Under the pieces are notes generated by a model. That model ran no database searches, was not told where the DNA came from, and worked only from the letters and a program-made list of their open reading frames with translations. Positions 1-5,606 of a stretch of DNA of 8,413 nucleotides are shown here, in pieces. Both the position numbers and the translations under genes were made by a program. The DNA lies in assembly GCA_031424095.1 (NCBI GenBank), contig JANPGU010000017.1, forward strand, positions 1 to 8,413. Reading direction: 5' to 3'. Numbering within the stretch: position 1 is the first letter of the stretch; each line of letters starts with the position of its first letter. Source of the DNA: ZC4RG30 sp031424095 (GTDB taxonomy: Bacteria > Pseudomonadota > Gammaproteobacteria > Steroidobacterales > Steroidobacteraceae).

Positions 1-189
1 GAACGACGTGACGTGGTCGTTGAAGATATACAGCAGCACATCGGGCTTCTTCTCGGCCAGCCACTTCTGCACGGGCTCATAGCCCTCGAAAATCGGCTTC
101 CACACCGGATCCTGCTGCTTCTTGGCATCGAGCGCGAAGCCGATGGTGGGAGTATGGGAGGTCGCAATCCCACCGATGATCTTGGCCAT
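1..189 (-). CDS. LigB-type class III extradiol ring-cleavage dioxygenase, beta-subunit type (N-terminal part, cut by window edge)
   Basis: Only the first 63 residues are visible; the gene continues past base 1. The N-terminus reads MAKIIGGIATSHTPTIG and later YIFNDHVTSF. This matches the start of the catalytic beta subunit of protocatechuate 4,5-dioxygenase and related gallate dioxygenases. In LigB of the LigAB enzyme, Fe(II) is held by His12, His61 and a distant Glu; here His12 and His59 fall in the equivalent places, and the Glu lies outside the window. The family opens catechol-type rings next to the hydroxyls in the cytoplasm, using O2. The exact substrate cannot be told from this fragment. 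The gene is last of the visible genes in a minus-strand operon, 24 bp after the DUF6152-like gene. An AGGA about 12 bases before ATG is a rather distant ribosome site. The family call is firm; choosing between PCA, gallate or another substrate is not possible here. Confidence 0.88.
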   Translation of the reverse strand, partial: MAKIIGGIATSHTPTIGFALDAKKQQDPVWKPIFEGYEPVQKWLAEKKPDVLLYIFNDHVTSF

Positions 190-213
190 TATTGAATCTT
201 GTCCTGTGTCAGT

Positions 214-651
214 TCAGCGGCCTTCGGCCGCTTTGCGTACTTCTTCGCCCACTGCCTGGACATCCGTCGGCCGGGCACCGCGTGGCTTCATGCCGAAATA
301 ACCGCTCGCAGTCTGTGCACCGATCACATAGCCACCTTCGGTGCCATCGCGATAAGGCGCGGCGGTGACCGTAATCGTGTCGCCGACATTGACCATGCCC
401 TTGTTGTAGCCAGCGCGCTTCATGTTGTTGACGCTGTGGCCTTCGAAGTTCACGACACGGGTGCCCTTGGCATCCTTCAGTTCGATGGTCATCTTCATGT
501 GCGGCTCGACCGCCCTGAACGCCTTTACCACGCCGGTGTAATTGACCGACTTGGCGAAATCGAACGCCACGGCGGAATGATGCGCCCCGGCGGTTGCGGC
601 CGCCGTGACGGCGACGAGAAGCAGCAGTGCCTTGCGGATGATCGTATTCAT
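214..651 (-). CDS. exported DUF6152-like small periplasmic protein
   Basis: This is a 145-residue protein of unknown function. Residues 1-23 form a Sec signal peptide (MNTIIRK, then a Leu/Ala/Val-rich core ending TAGA), with predicted cleavage just before His24-His25-Ser. The mature part is about 122 residues, looks beta-rich, and contains HHSAVAFD, EPHMKM and NFEGHSVNN. The HHS...FD start, the size and the export signal match my recollection of the DUF6152 family, which is widespread in proteobacteria and uncharacterised. If cleavage is as predicted, the mature protein has an N-terminal histidine, with His51 and His72 as other possible metal ligands; this is inference. The start is supported by GAGG seven bases before ATG. 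It lies 26 bp after the exported gene upstream and 24 bp before the LigB-type gene, so all three are probably co-transcribed. A GC-rich hairpin covers its stop codon. Confidence 0.8.
   Translation of the reverse strand: MNTIIRKALLLLVAVTAAATAGAHHSAVAFDFAKSVNYTGVVKAFRAVEPHMKMTIELKDAKGTRVVNFEGHSVNNMKRAGYNKGMVNVGDTITVTAAPYRDGTEGGYVIGAQTASGYFGMKPRGARPTDVQAVGEEVRKAAEGR
216..232. other. GC-rich inverted repeat across the stop of the DUF6152-like gene
   Basis: This is a perfect 7-bp stem, AGCGGCC with GGCCGCT, around a 3-base loop. It covers the last codons and stop of the DUF6152-like gene, just before the LigB-type gene. On the minus-strand transcript no T-run follows, so it is not a classical terminator. 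It could stabilise the upstream message or tune expression of the dioxygenase. A chance palindrome in GC-rich DNA is also possible. Confidence 0.4.
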
Positions 652-677
652 TTGTTTACCTCAACTTCGCCGAATGC

Positions 678-1418
678 TTAAGGAATGGGAACGCCGGCCT
701 TCTTGGCCATGGCCTCGATGCGCTCATACCAGGTCTCGGCGGTGCACTCGTAGGGCAGAACACGGCCATTGGGCACCTGCGCCCAGCGCTTCTGGAGCGT
801 GACCGGCTTGGTATAGAACTTGGGATCGGTCATCGTCATTTCAGCCGACAGGATACGTCGGCCCTGCGCGTCCACGCCGTCAAGCTTGTACCGCTCCACG
901 ATCGTGGCGTCTTCCGAATGCGGCGTGCGCTGATCCACCTGGTCGACCAGGTTGTCGGTTTCCACAACCAGCGTGTCGCCTTCCCAGCGACCGCTGGAAT
1001 AACCGCCGCGCGACGCCAGCCGGTCAGCCTGCGGTGTATTGCGATCGCCAAAGTAGACCCGGCGGATTTCGCTGTGTGCCTCGTAGACGATATTGATCTG
1101 CTCGGGACGCTGCAGGATCTCCATGGGATAGCCGCCGGAACCCAGCATGGAGCCGGGCATGCCCGTGCCCACGCACCAGTAGCCGGGGGAATCGTCGGTG
1201 CCGCCGGTGAGCTTCTGGTAGGCCGCCACCCGGGCCTGCGCCAGCGGCGTGAAGGGCAATGCACCCGCAGCCGTATTGGTAGCCCCGCCGATGCCCGGTC
1301 CGCTGGCATTGGTCCATACACCGGTGAAATCCGGATGCTCGGCAGCCGCCGCGGCAACCGCGAATACGGCCAGCCAGGCGGCGGCGACATACTTCCCAAC
1401 TCTCATTGATTGCCCCAT
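678..1418 (-). CDS. exported protein of unknown function, first gene of the dioxygenase operon
   Basis: This is a 246-residue protein with a signal peptide: MGQSMRVGKY, an Ala/Val-rich core over residues 11-24, and a probable cut in AAAAAEHP. The mature part opens with HPDFTGVWTN and contains a central GRWEGDTLVVET segment at 143-154. Two cysteines, Cys82 and Cys225, could form a disulfide in the periplasm. I recognise this style of secreted protein (an FTGVW opening and a GxWxGDTLVVET core) from many uncharacterised proteobacterial and acidobacterial proteins, but no function is known to me. I chose the ATG at 1418 because GGGAG lies eight bases upstream and a promoter ends about 35 bases upstream. 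A second in-frame ATG at 1406 would give a slightly shorter signal peptide with the same mature protein. The open frame extends further upstream into the divergent gene, but that part has no protein-like character. Confidence 0.78.
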   Translation of the reverse strand: MGQSMRVGKYVAAAWLAVFAVAAAAAEHPDFTGVWTNASGPGIGGATNTAAGALPFTPLAQARVAAYQKLTGGTDDSPGYWCVGTGMPGSMLGSGGYPMEILQRPEQINIVYEAHSEIRRVYFGDRNTPQADRLASRGGYSSGRWEGDTLVVETDNLVDQVDQRTPHSEDATIVERYKLDGVDAQGRRILSAEMTMTDPKFYTKPVTLQKRWAQVPNGRVLPYECTAETWYERIEAMAKKAGVPIP

Positions 1419-1458
1419 CCTGCGTACTCCCGTTCTGCGGGTTATTTTCGGTTTGGCA

Positions 1459-1487
1459 AGCCTAGGGACCAACCCCCAAGCTGTCAA
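1459..1487 (-). promoter_or_regulatory. sigma70-like promoter for the exported-proteins/LigB operon
   Basis: On the minus strand, a perfect -35 TTGACA (1487-1482) is followed by a 17-base spacer and TAGGCT (1464-1459), which matches three of six positions of the -10 consensus. Transcription would begin near 1452, giving a leader of about 34 bases before the ATG at 1418. It is the only strong promoter-like match in this intergenic region. The -10 overlaps an imperfect inverted repeat, TTGG-N12-CCAA (1453-1472), which could be an operator for a local regulator; that part is speculative. Confidence 0.55.
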
Positions 1488-1505
1488 AGCGGCTTTGGAG
1501 ATTCC

Positions 1506-1598
1506 ATGGTGCAGAGAATCGCATTCGCATTGCTGGTTGCAGGCCGCTTTTCGGCAAGCGCAATTGCCGCCGGATGCACGCCTTTGAGGTCCCGCTAG
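1506..1598 (+). CDS. possible short signal-peptide-like ORF in frame upstream of the dioxygenase
   Basis: This is a 30-residue reading frame starting MVQRIAFALLVAGRFSASAI and followed by AAGC, which resembles a lipoprotein or Sec signal with a lipobox-like end and only six residues after the Cys. A GGAG five bases before the ATG is a well placed ribosome site. It ends in TAG and lies in the same frame as the dioxygenase, whose ATG follows after two further codons. It could be a tiny lipoprotein, a leader peptide that couples translation to the dioxygenase, a remnant of a lost export signal, or chance. The dioxygenase itself has no close ribosome site (GAGG 15 bases upstream, inside this ORF), which makes coupling conceivable. 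I recognise no family. Confidence 0.3.
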   Translation: MVQRIAFALLVAGRFSASAIAAGCTPLRSR

Positions 1599-1604
1599 AC
1601 CTGC

Positions 1605-2387
1605 ATGCTCCCCAGCTACTACATCCCCCATGGCGGCGGCCCCTGCTTCTTCATGGACGATCCGCAGGGCACCTGGACACGCATGGCGCAATTCCTGCGT
1701 GATCTGCCGGGCACGCTGCCCGAACGTCCGAAGGCCGTCATCGTCGTTTCGGGTCATTGGGAAACCAAGGGCTTCGCGCTCACCAGCGGCGCCCACCCCT
1801 CGCTGCTGTTCGACTATTACGGCTTTCCGCCGCACACCTACCAGCTGCGCTATGACGCACCCGGCGCGCCGGAACTCGCCGCGCAAGCGGCGCAGCTGCT
1901 GCGCGATGCCGGCCTGTATGCCCGCCTGGATCCAGCCCGCGGGCTCGATCATGGCGTGTTCGTGCCGCTGAAGGTGGCGCTGCCTGAGGCCGATATCCCC
2001 GTGGTGGAGCTGTCACTGGATGCCGGACTCGATGCCGCCCTGCACGTGGCGGCGGGCCGTGCCCTGGGCTCCCTGCGCAGCGAGGGCGTGCTGATCCTCG
2101 GCGCCGGCATGAGCTTCCACAATCTGCGTGCCATGGGCGATCCGCGGGCACTGGCACCCTCGCAGCAGTTCGATGCCTGGCTGAATACCGCAGCCTGCGC
2201 GCCGGCCGGTGCGCGCGCCACCGCATTGACGCACTGGCATGAGGCGCCTGCTGCGCAGTTCTGCCAGCCGCGACACGAACACCTGCTGCCGTTGATGGTG
2301 GCGGCTGGCGCATCGGGAGCCGTCGGCCAGCGCGTTTTCAACGAGCAGGTGCTCGGTTCGATGATCTCCGGTTTCCGGTTCGACTGA
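1605..2387 (+). CDS. DODA-type (YgiD-like) extradiol ring-opening dioxygenase, LigB superfamily
   Basis: This 260-residue protein has the length and layout of the DODA/YgiD family, cytoplasmic single-domain enzymes of the class III extradiol superfamily. Members open catecholic rings such as L-DOPA, although for many the true substrate is unknown. Conserved histidine motifs are visible in order: IPHGGG (His9), VSGHWET (His51), DHGVFVPL (His116), GMSFHNL (His171) and HEHLLPL (His223/His225). In E. coli YgiD the metal is bound by three histidines corresponding to the first, second and last of these motifs. His116 and His171 are candidates for substrate binding or catalysis. The ATG at 1605 places the first His motif at the usual distance from the N-terminus, although its ribosome site is weak. 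The gene is divergent from the operon carrying the LigB-type gene, and 25 bp ahead of the histidine kinase, so it may be co-transcribed with the kinase. No signal peptide is present. Confidence 0.88.
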   Translation: MLPSYYIPHGGGPCFFMDDPQGTWTRMAQFLRDLPGTLPERPKAVIVVSGHWETKGFALTSGAHPSLLFDYYGFPPHTYQLRYDAPGAPELAAQAAQLLRDAGLYARLDPARGLDHGVFVPLKVALPEADIPVVELSLDAGLDAALHVAAGRALGSLRSEGVLILGAGMSFHNLRAMGDPRALAPSQQFDAWLNTAACAPAGARATALTHWHEAPAAQFCQPRHEHLLPLMVAAGASGAVGQRVFNEQVLGSMISGFRFD

Positions 2388-2412
2388 AGCTGCGACCGGG
2401 AACTGAAGTTGC
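2383..2412 (+). repeat. short imperfect direct repeat between dioxygenase and kinase genes
   Basis: ACTGAAGCTGC (2383-2393) recurs as ACTGAAGTTGC (2402-2412), ten of eleven bases identical and 19 bp apart, close to two helical turns. The first copy contains the dioxygenase stop and the second ends at the kinase ATG. It may be a binding site for the downstream regulator, or may simply repeat a weak ribosome-site context. No clear Shine-Dalgarno sequence is otherwise seen for the kinase. Confidence 0.35.
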
Positions 2413-3354
2413 ATGCCGCAGTCGCTGAATCGCTCCATTTCCGTACCCATCGTGCTCAGTGCGATCACGGTGCTGATGACGCTGGCACTGCTGATCGGCT
2501 GGATCCTGGTGATCAGCGAGAACCTGCCACTGACCCGCGCCTTCTCCGGCAACCGCTGGCTGCTGGCCGGCGGCATCGCCTCGTTCGTGCTGGTCATGAG
2601 TGTGCTGGTGCTGTTCAGCGTGTCGCTGGTGCGCGAGATCCTCGAGAGCCGGCGGCAGCAGATGTTCATCGACTCGGTAACGCATGAGCTGAAGAGCCCG
2701 CTGGCGTCGATCAAGCTCTGCCTCGAGACACTGGCGCGGCCGGAGCTGTCTGCCACGCAGCAGGTCGAGCTGCGCAGCATGATGCTCTCGGATGTGGAAC
2801 GCCTGACCGTGTTCGTCGATGACATCCTGCAGGCCAGTCGCATTGCGCATCGGCGCCGTTCGCAGACCTGGACGGTGGTTGACGTCACCAGACTGCTGAA
2901 CCTGGCAATCGAGAGCATGCGGCGGCGCTACGACCTGGGTGAAACCGCATTCCAGCTCGATGCGCCTGCTACAGTCGAGATCTTCACCGATCCGACCGCG
3001 CTCGAGATCATCATCAAGAATGTGCTCGACAATGCCGTGAAATATTCCTCCGCCGAACCGCAGGTGCAGATCGAAGTACGCCGCCTCGAGTCCGGACACC
3101 TGGGCATCGGGGTGCGCGACCATGGCATCGGCGTCGAACGCAGCCAGCTCAAGCGCATCTTCAAGCGCTTCCATCGCGCGCCTGGCGCACTGGTCAATGA
3201 ACGCAGCGGCTCGGGCCTGGGGCTGTATGTGGCGTACCGGCTGGTGCGCAATCTCGGCGGGCGCATGCGGGCGGAGTCGGACGGACAGGGCAAGGGCACG
3301 ACGATGCGCATCCGCCTGCCGATGAGCACTGGCCGCCTGGATGCGCAGACTTGA
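2413..3354 (+). CDS. two-component sensor histidine kinase with a minimal periplasmic loop
   Basis: This 313-residue inner-membrane kinase has two membrane segments, roughly residues 11-35 and 50-72, joined by only about 14 residues, so there is no extracytoplasmic sensing domain. A HisKA dimerisation region follows with the phospho-acceptor His91 in SVTHELKSPLASIK. The ATPase domain has an N box (NVLDNAVKYS, about 203-212), a G1 box (DHGIGV, from 236) and a G2 box (GSGLGLY, 266-272). All key residues are present, so it should be active. Kinases of this shape usually sense something in or at the membrane, or work with a membrane partner; that is a family-level generalisation. It overlaps the response regulator by 4 bp and is its cognate kinase. 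It begins 25 bp after the DODA-type dioxygenase and lies one gene upstream of a desaturase. The actual signal is unknown. Confidence 0.93.
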   Translation: MPQSLNRSISVPIVLSAITVLMTLALLIGWILVISENLPLTRAFSGNRWLLAGGIASFVLVMSVLVLFSVSLVREILESRRQQMFIDSVTHELKSPLASIKLCLETLARPELSATQQVELRSMMLSDVERLTVFVDDILQASRIAHRRRSQTWTVVDVTRLLNLAIESMRRRYDLGETAFQLDAPATVEIFTDPTALEIIIKNVLDNAVKYSSAEPQVQIEVRRLESGHLGIGVRDHGIGVERSQLKRIFKRFHRAPGALVNERSGSGLGLYVAYRLVRNLGGRMRAESDGQGKGTTMRIRLPMSTGRLDAQT

Positions 3355-4103
3355 GCACCGATCCGTTTGCGGCCACGGACCCGCGGGCCACCGTACTGGT
3401 GGTCGAGGACGAGGCGCATCTGGCCGCAGGCCTGAAGCTGAATCTGGAGCTCGACGGCTATCGCGTTGTGATCGCGCGTTCGCTGCGCGAAGCGGCTGCG
3501 CAACTGCTGCAGGCCGCGCCCATTGATCTCATCCTGCTGGATGTGATGCTGCCCGATGGCGAGAGCTACGGCTTCTGCAGGCAGTTGCGCGAGTCCGGCC
3601 AGTACATGCCGGTGATCATGCTCACCGCGCGCAGTGCGGCCGAAGAGCGCGTGCGGGGCCTGGATTCCGGCGCCGACGACTACATGCCCAAACCTTTCGT
3701 GCTGCCGGAACTGCTGGCGCGTGTGCGTTCAGCACTGCGTCGCAGTGGCTGGCGGCAGCAGGATTCGCCCACCGAAGAGGCGCGCGGCAGCCTGCTATTC
3801 GGGACCGCGCAGATCGATTTCGACCGGCATGAGGCCACCGCCAACGGCAAGCCGGTGCGCCTGACGCAGCTGGAACTCGACCTGCTGTATTACTTCGCGC
3901 AGAACGCTGGCCGCGTGCTGTCGCGGGACGAACTGCTCGAGCGTGTCTGGAAACTGCGCAATGCACCCAACACGCGCAGCGTGGACAATTTCATCGCGCG
4001 CCTGCGGCGGTACTTCGAGCCTATGCCCGACAAGCCGGTGCACTTCCTGTCGCATCGCGGCGCCGGCTACAAATTCATTCCTGCCGGCGACAGCAAAACG
4101 TGA
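3351..4103 (+). CDS. OmpR/PhoB-family response regulator
   Basis: This is a 250-residue DNA-binding regulator. The receiver domain covers about residues 14-130, with an acidic pocket at Glu19-Asp20, phospho-acceptor Asp64 (LILLDVMLPDG), Thr92 and Lys114 (YMPKPF). A winged-helix DNA-binding domain covers about 146-244, including LTQLELDLLYYF, SRDELLERVW, the recognition-helix region NTRSVDNFIARLRR, and a C-terminal GAGYKF wing. Translation starts at TTG inside the sequence TTGA, so start and kinase stop overlap by 4 bp; no in-frame ATG lies before the receiver domain. This points to translational coupling with the kinase. The desaturase follows 123 bp later, across a gap with a tandem repeat of the kind this family binds. 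Its targets are not known from sequence; autoregulation and the desaturase are the obvious candidates. Confidence 0.94.
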   Translation: MSTDPFAATDPRATVLVVEDEAHLAAGLKLNLELDGYRVVIARSLREAAAQLLQAAPIDLILLDVMLPDGESYGFCRQLRESGQYMPVIMLTARSAAEERVRGLDSGADDYMPKPFVLPELLARVRSALRRSGWRQQDSPTEEARGSLLFGTAQIDFDRHEATANGKPVRLTQLELDLLYYFAQNAGRVLSRDELLERVWKLRNAPNTRSVDNFIARLRRYFEPMPDKPVHFLSHRGAGYKFIPAGDSKT

Positions 4104-4116
4104 CGCAGTCCGGGCT

Positions 4117-4145
4117 TTGACAGAACTTTTACATTTACTGACGAA
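4117..4145 (+). promoter_or_regulatory. candidate OmpR/PhoB-type tandem binding site upstream of the desaturase
   Basis: TTGACAG (4117-4123) and TTTACAT (4128-4134) are 7-base direct repeats with an 11-bp period, sharing TTnACA. A weaker third unit, TGACGAA (4139-4145), keeps the same period. OmpR/PhoB-family regulators typically bind head-to-tail repeats of this spacing, and the gene just before encodes such a regulator. TTGACA also equals a -35 consensus, but no good -10 sits 16-18 bases downstream, so a regulator-dependent promoter is possible. Identification as a binding site is inference. Confidence 0.4.
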
Positions 4146-4226
4146 ATGATGACCCGCCCGGCTGCCTGATTCGTCGAACATTGGCGCTCGGTCGAAACCG
4201 GCCAATACGAACAACGGAGCGGGCAG

Positions 4227-5138
4227 ATGGAATCAGCGCAGGAAAATCCGGGCATCGCCACCAGCAAGCCAATGCGTCGCATCGGCTGGGCAGGTGCATC
4301 TCCCTTCCTGGCCATCCACCTGCTGGCCTTCGGCACCATCTGGACCGGCATCACCCCCGCCGCCGCCATCTGCTGCGCCGTCCTCTATTTCGTCCGCATG
4401 TTTGCGGTGACCGGCGTCTACCATCGCTATTTCTCGCATCGCACCTACAAGACCAGCCGGGTGTTCCAGTTCGTGCTGGCCTTCCTGGCGCAGACCAGCG
4501 CCCAGCGCGGCGCGCTGTGGTGGGCTGCCCATCACCGCCATCACCACCGCTATTCCGACATGCCCGAGGATCTGCACTCGGTAGCCCAGGATGGCTTCTG
4601 GTATTCACACGTCTGGTGGATCTTCGACAACGGCAACCAGGACACGGACTACAACCGCATCCGCGACTTCGCGCGCTTCCCGGAACTGCGCTGGCTGAAC
4701 AAATATTACCTGCTGCCGCCGATCATGCTGGGCACTGCCGTGTTCTTCACGCTGGGCGCATCGGGCCTGTTCTTCGGCTTCTTCGCCAGCACCGTGCTGC
4801 TGTGGCATGGCACCTTCACCATCAATTCACTGTCGCATGTGTTTGGCAAGCGCCGCTTCGCGACCACCGACCACAGCCGCAACAACTGGCTGCTGGCCAT
4901 CGTCACCATGGGTGAAGGCTGGCACAACAACCATCACCGCTACTCGGGTTCCACGCGTCAGGGCTTCTACTGGTACGAATACGACATCACCTTCTACATC
5001 CTGAAGGCGCTGTCATTCGTGGGCCTGGTGTGGAAGCTGCAGCCGGTGCCGGCCGCTGTCCTGGAAGAAGGTCGCGCCAGTGAGCGCCAGCACCGCCGCA
5101 TGGCGCCGGTACTGACCGCCAACACCGTCCAGGGCTGA
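4227..5138 (+). CDS. membrane acyl-CoA/acyl-lipid delta-9-type fatty-acid desaturase
   Basis: This 303-residue integral-membrane di-iron enzyme shows the three histidine clusters of the stearoyl-CoA desaturase-like family: HRYFSH (66-71), HHRHHH (102-107, giving HxxHH) and HNNHH (233-237). His204 in SLSHVFG is another conserved iron-ligand candidate. Hydrophobic segments lie near residues 24-62, 78-92 and 163-195, consistent with four membrane passes. The family puts a cis double bond into saturated acyl chains using O2 and electrons from a redox partner; no such partner gene is adjacent. The start is well supported by GGAG seven bases before ATG. It follows the two-component system by 123 bp and probably has its own promoter, perhaps read by that regulator. 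Its stop directly abuts the stop of the convergent lipoprotein gene. The exact regiochemistry and whether the substrate is acyl-CoA or phospholipid are not determinable. Confidence 0.92.
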   Translation: MESAQENPGIATSKPMRRIGWAGASPFLAIHLLAFGTIWTGITPAAAICCAVLYFVRMFAVTGVYHRYFSHRTYKTSRVFQFVLAFLAQTSAQRGALWWAAHHRHHHRYSDMPEDLHSVAQDGFWYSHVWWIFDNGNQDTDYNRIRDFARFPELRWLNKYYLLPPIMLGTAVFFTLGASGLFFGFFASTVLLWHGTFTINSLSHVFGKRRFATTDHSRNNWLLAIVTMGEGWHNNHHRYSGSTRQGFYWYEYDITFYILKALSFVGLVWKLQPVPAAVLEEGRASERQHRRMAPVLTANTVQG

Positions 5139-5606
5139 TCACTGCGCGGCGGCTTCGCCGCGGTCGAACACGATCCGCCATACACCGGGCGCTTCCTGTC
5201 GCCAGATCGACGCGAAGCGCCCCGCAGGTTTTCCTGCAGAATCACGCACTGGTCCCGTGCTCAGCGCCAGCGTTCCGCCATCCAGCACTTCCACCCGATC
5301 GGGCGTCCATGAGAATGGCGCTGCTGCATCCTTGAAATAGCGCGACCACCACGTGATCACCTGCTCGCGGCCGCGCAATGGCTCCGGGCCGGTAAAGAAG
5401 ATGGCATCGCTGGCAATGTAGCTGCTGAACGCCTGCAGATTGCGATCGGCCATGCTCTGTGCGAAGGCATGTTCGGTGGCTTCCACCTGGCTGCGGGCAG
5501 CATCGCCAACCGTGAGCACCGCAGGCGTTGTGCAGCCGGCCAGCGTCAGCAGCATGCCGACCAGCAGCGGCCCTGCAGAAGTGCAGATACGGTTCCCGGT
5601 GTTCAA
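5139..5606 (-). CDS. NTF2-like (SnoaL/DUF4440-type) lipoprotein
   Basis: This 155-residue protein has a lipoprotein signal: a short N-terminus with one Arg, a hydrophobic stretch PLLVGMLLTLAGC, and lipobox LAGC ending at Cys25. The lipid-anchored part, about 130 residues, reads like the NTF2-like cone fold of the SnoaL/DUF4440 group: an N-terminal helix (EATEHAFAQSMADRN), then SDAIFFTGPEPLRGREQV, and C-terminal strands ending RFASIWRQEAPGVWRIVFDRG. Such proteins are diverse and may bind small ligands or act as isomerase-like enzymes; no specific function can be assigned. I chose the TTG at 5606 because the only internal ATG (5555) would leave a signal peptide too short and without positive charge. 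That TTG overlaps the SDR stop as TTGA, so the two genes are probably translationally coupled and form an operon. Confidence 0.72.
   Translation of the reverse strand: MNTGNRICTSAGPLLVGMLLTLAGCTTPAVLTVGDAARSQVEATEHAFAQSMADRNLQAFSSYIASDAIFFTGPEPLRGREQVITWWSRYFKDAAAPFSWTPDRVEVLDGGTLALSTGPVRDSAGKPAGRFASIWRQEAPGVWRIVFDRGEAAAQ
5145..5162. terminator. GC hairpin at a convergent gene end, weak bidirectional terminator candidate
   Basis: This is a perfect 7-bp inverted repeat, CGCGGCG with CGCCGCG, around a 4-base loop. It lies just past the desaturase stop and inside the last codons of the convergent lipoprotein gene. Neither strand shows a T-run after the stem, so intrinsic termination is uncertain. 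Placement between two convergent genes is the main argument. Confidence 0.35.

Noticed and set aside
199..681. Plus-strand open frame of 160 codons opposite the DUF6152-like gene
   Set aside because: It has no ribosome site or motif, whereas the minus strand has a signal peptide, a good ribosome site and operon spacing.
1453..1481. Plus-strand promoter with TTGGCA for the DODA-type dioxygenase
   Set aside because: TTGGCA is close to a -35, but the hexamers 16-18 bases downstream do not resemble a -10, so no promoter is claimed for this gene.
1419..1952. N-terminal extension of the exported protein's frame into the divergent dioxygenase
   Set aside because: The extension lacks protein-like character, would bury a good signal peptide, and lies upstream of the TTGACA promoter. 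The ATG at 1418 has its own ribosome site.
2013..3174. Long minus-strand open frames opposite the dioxygenase and histidine kinase
   Set aside because: Their translations are low-complexity (Ser/Thr/Arg- or His/Gln-rich) and the plus strand carries unambiguous enzyme and kinase motifs throughout.
4117..4145. TTGACA at 4117 as an ordinary sigma70 promoter for the desaturase
   Set aside because: The sequences at the right distance (TGACGA, GACGAA, ACGAAA) are poor -10 elements. The tandem-repeat reading explains the block better.
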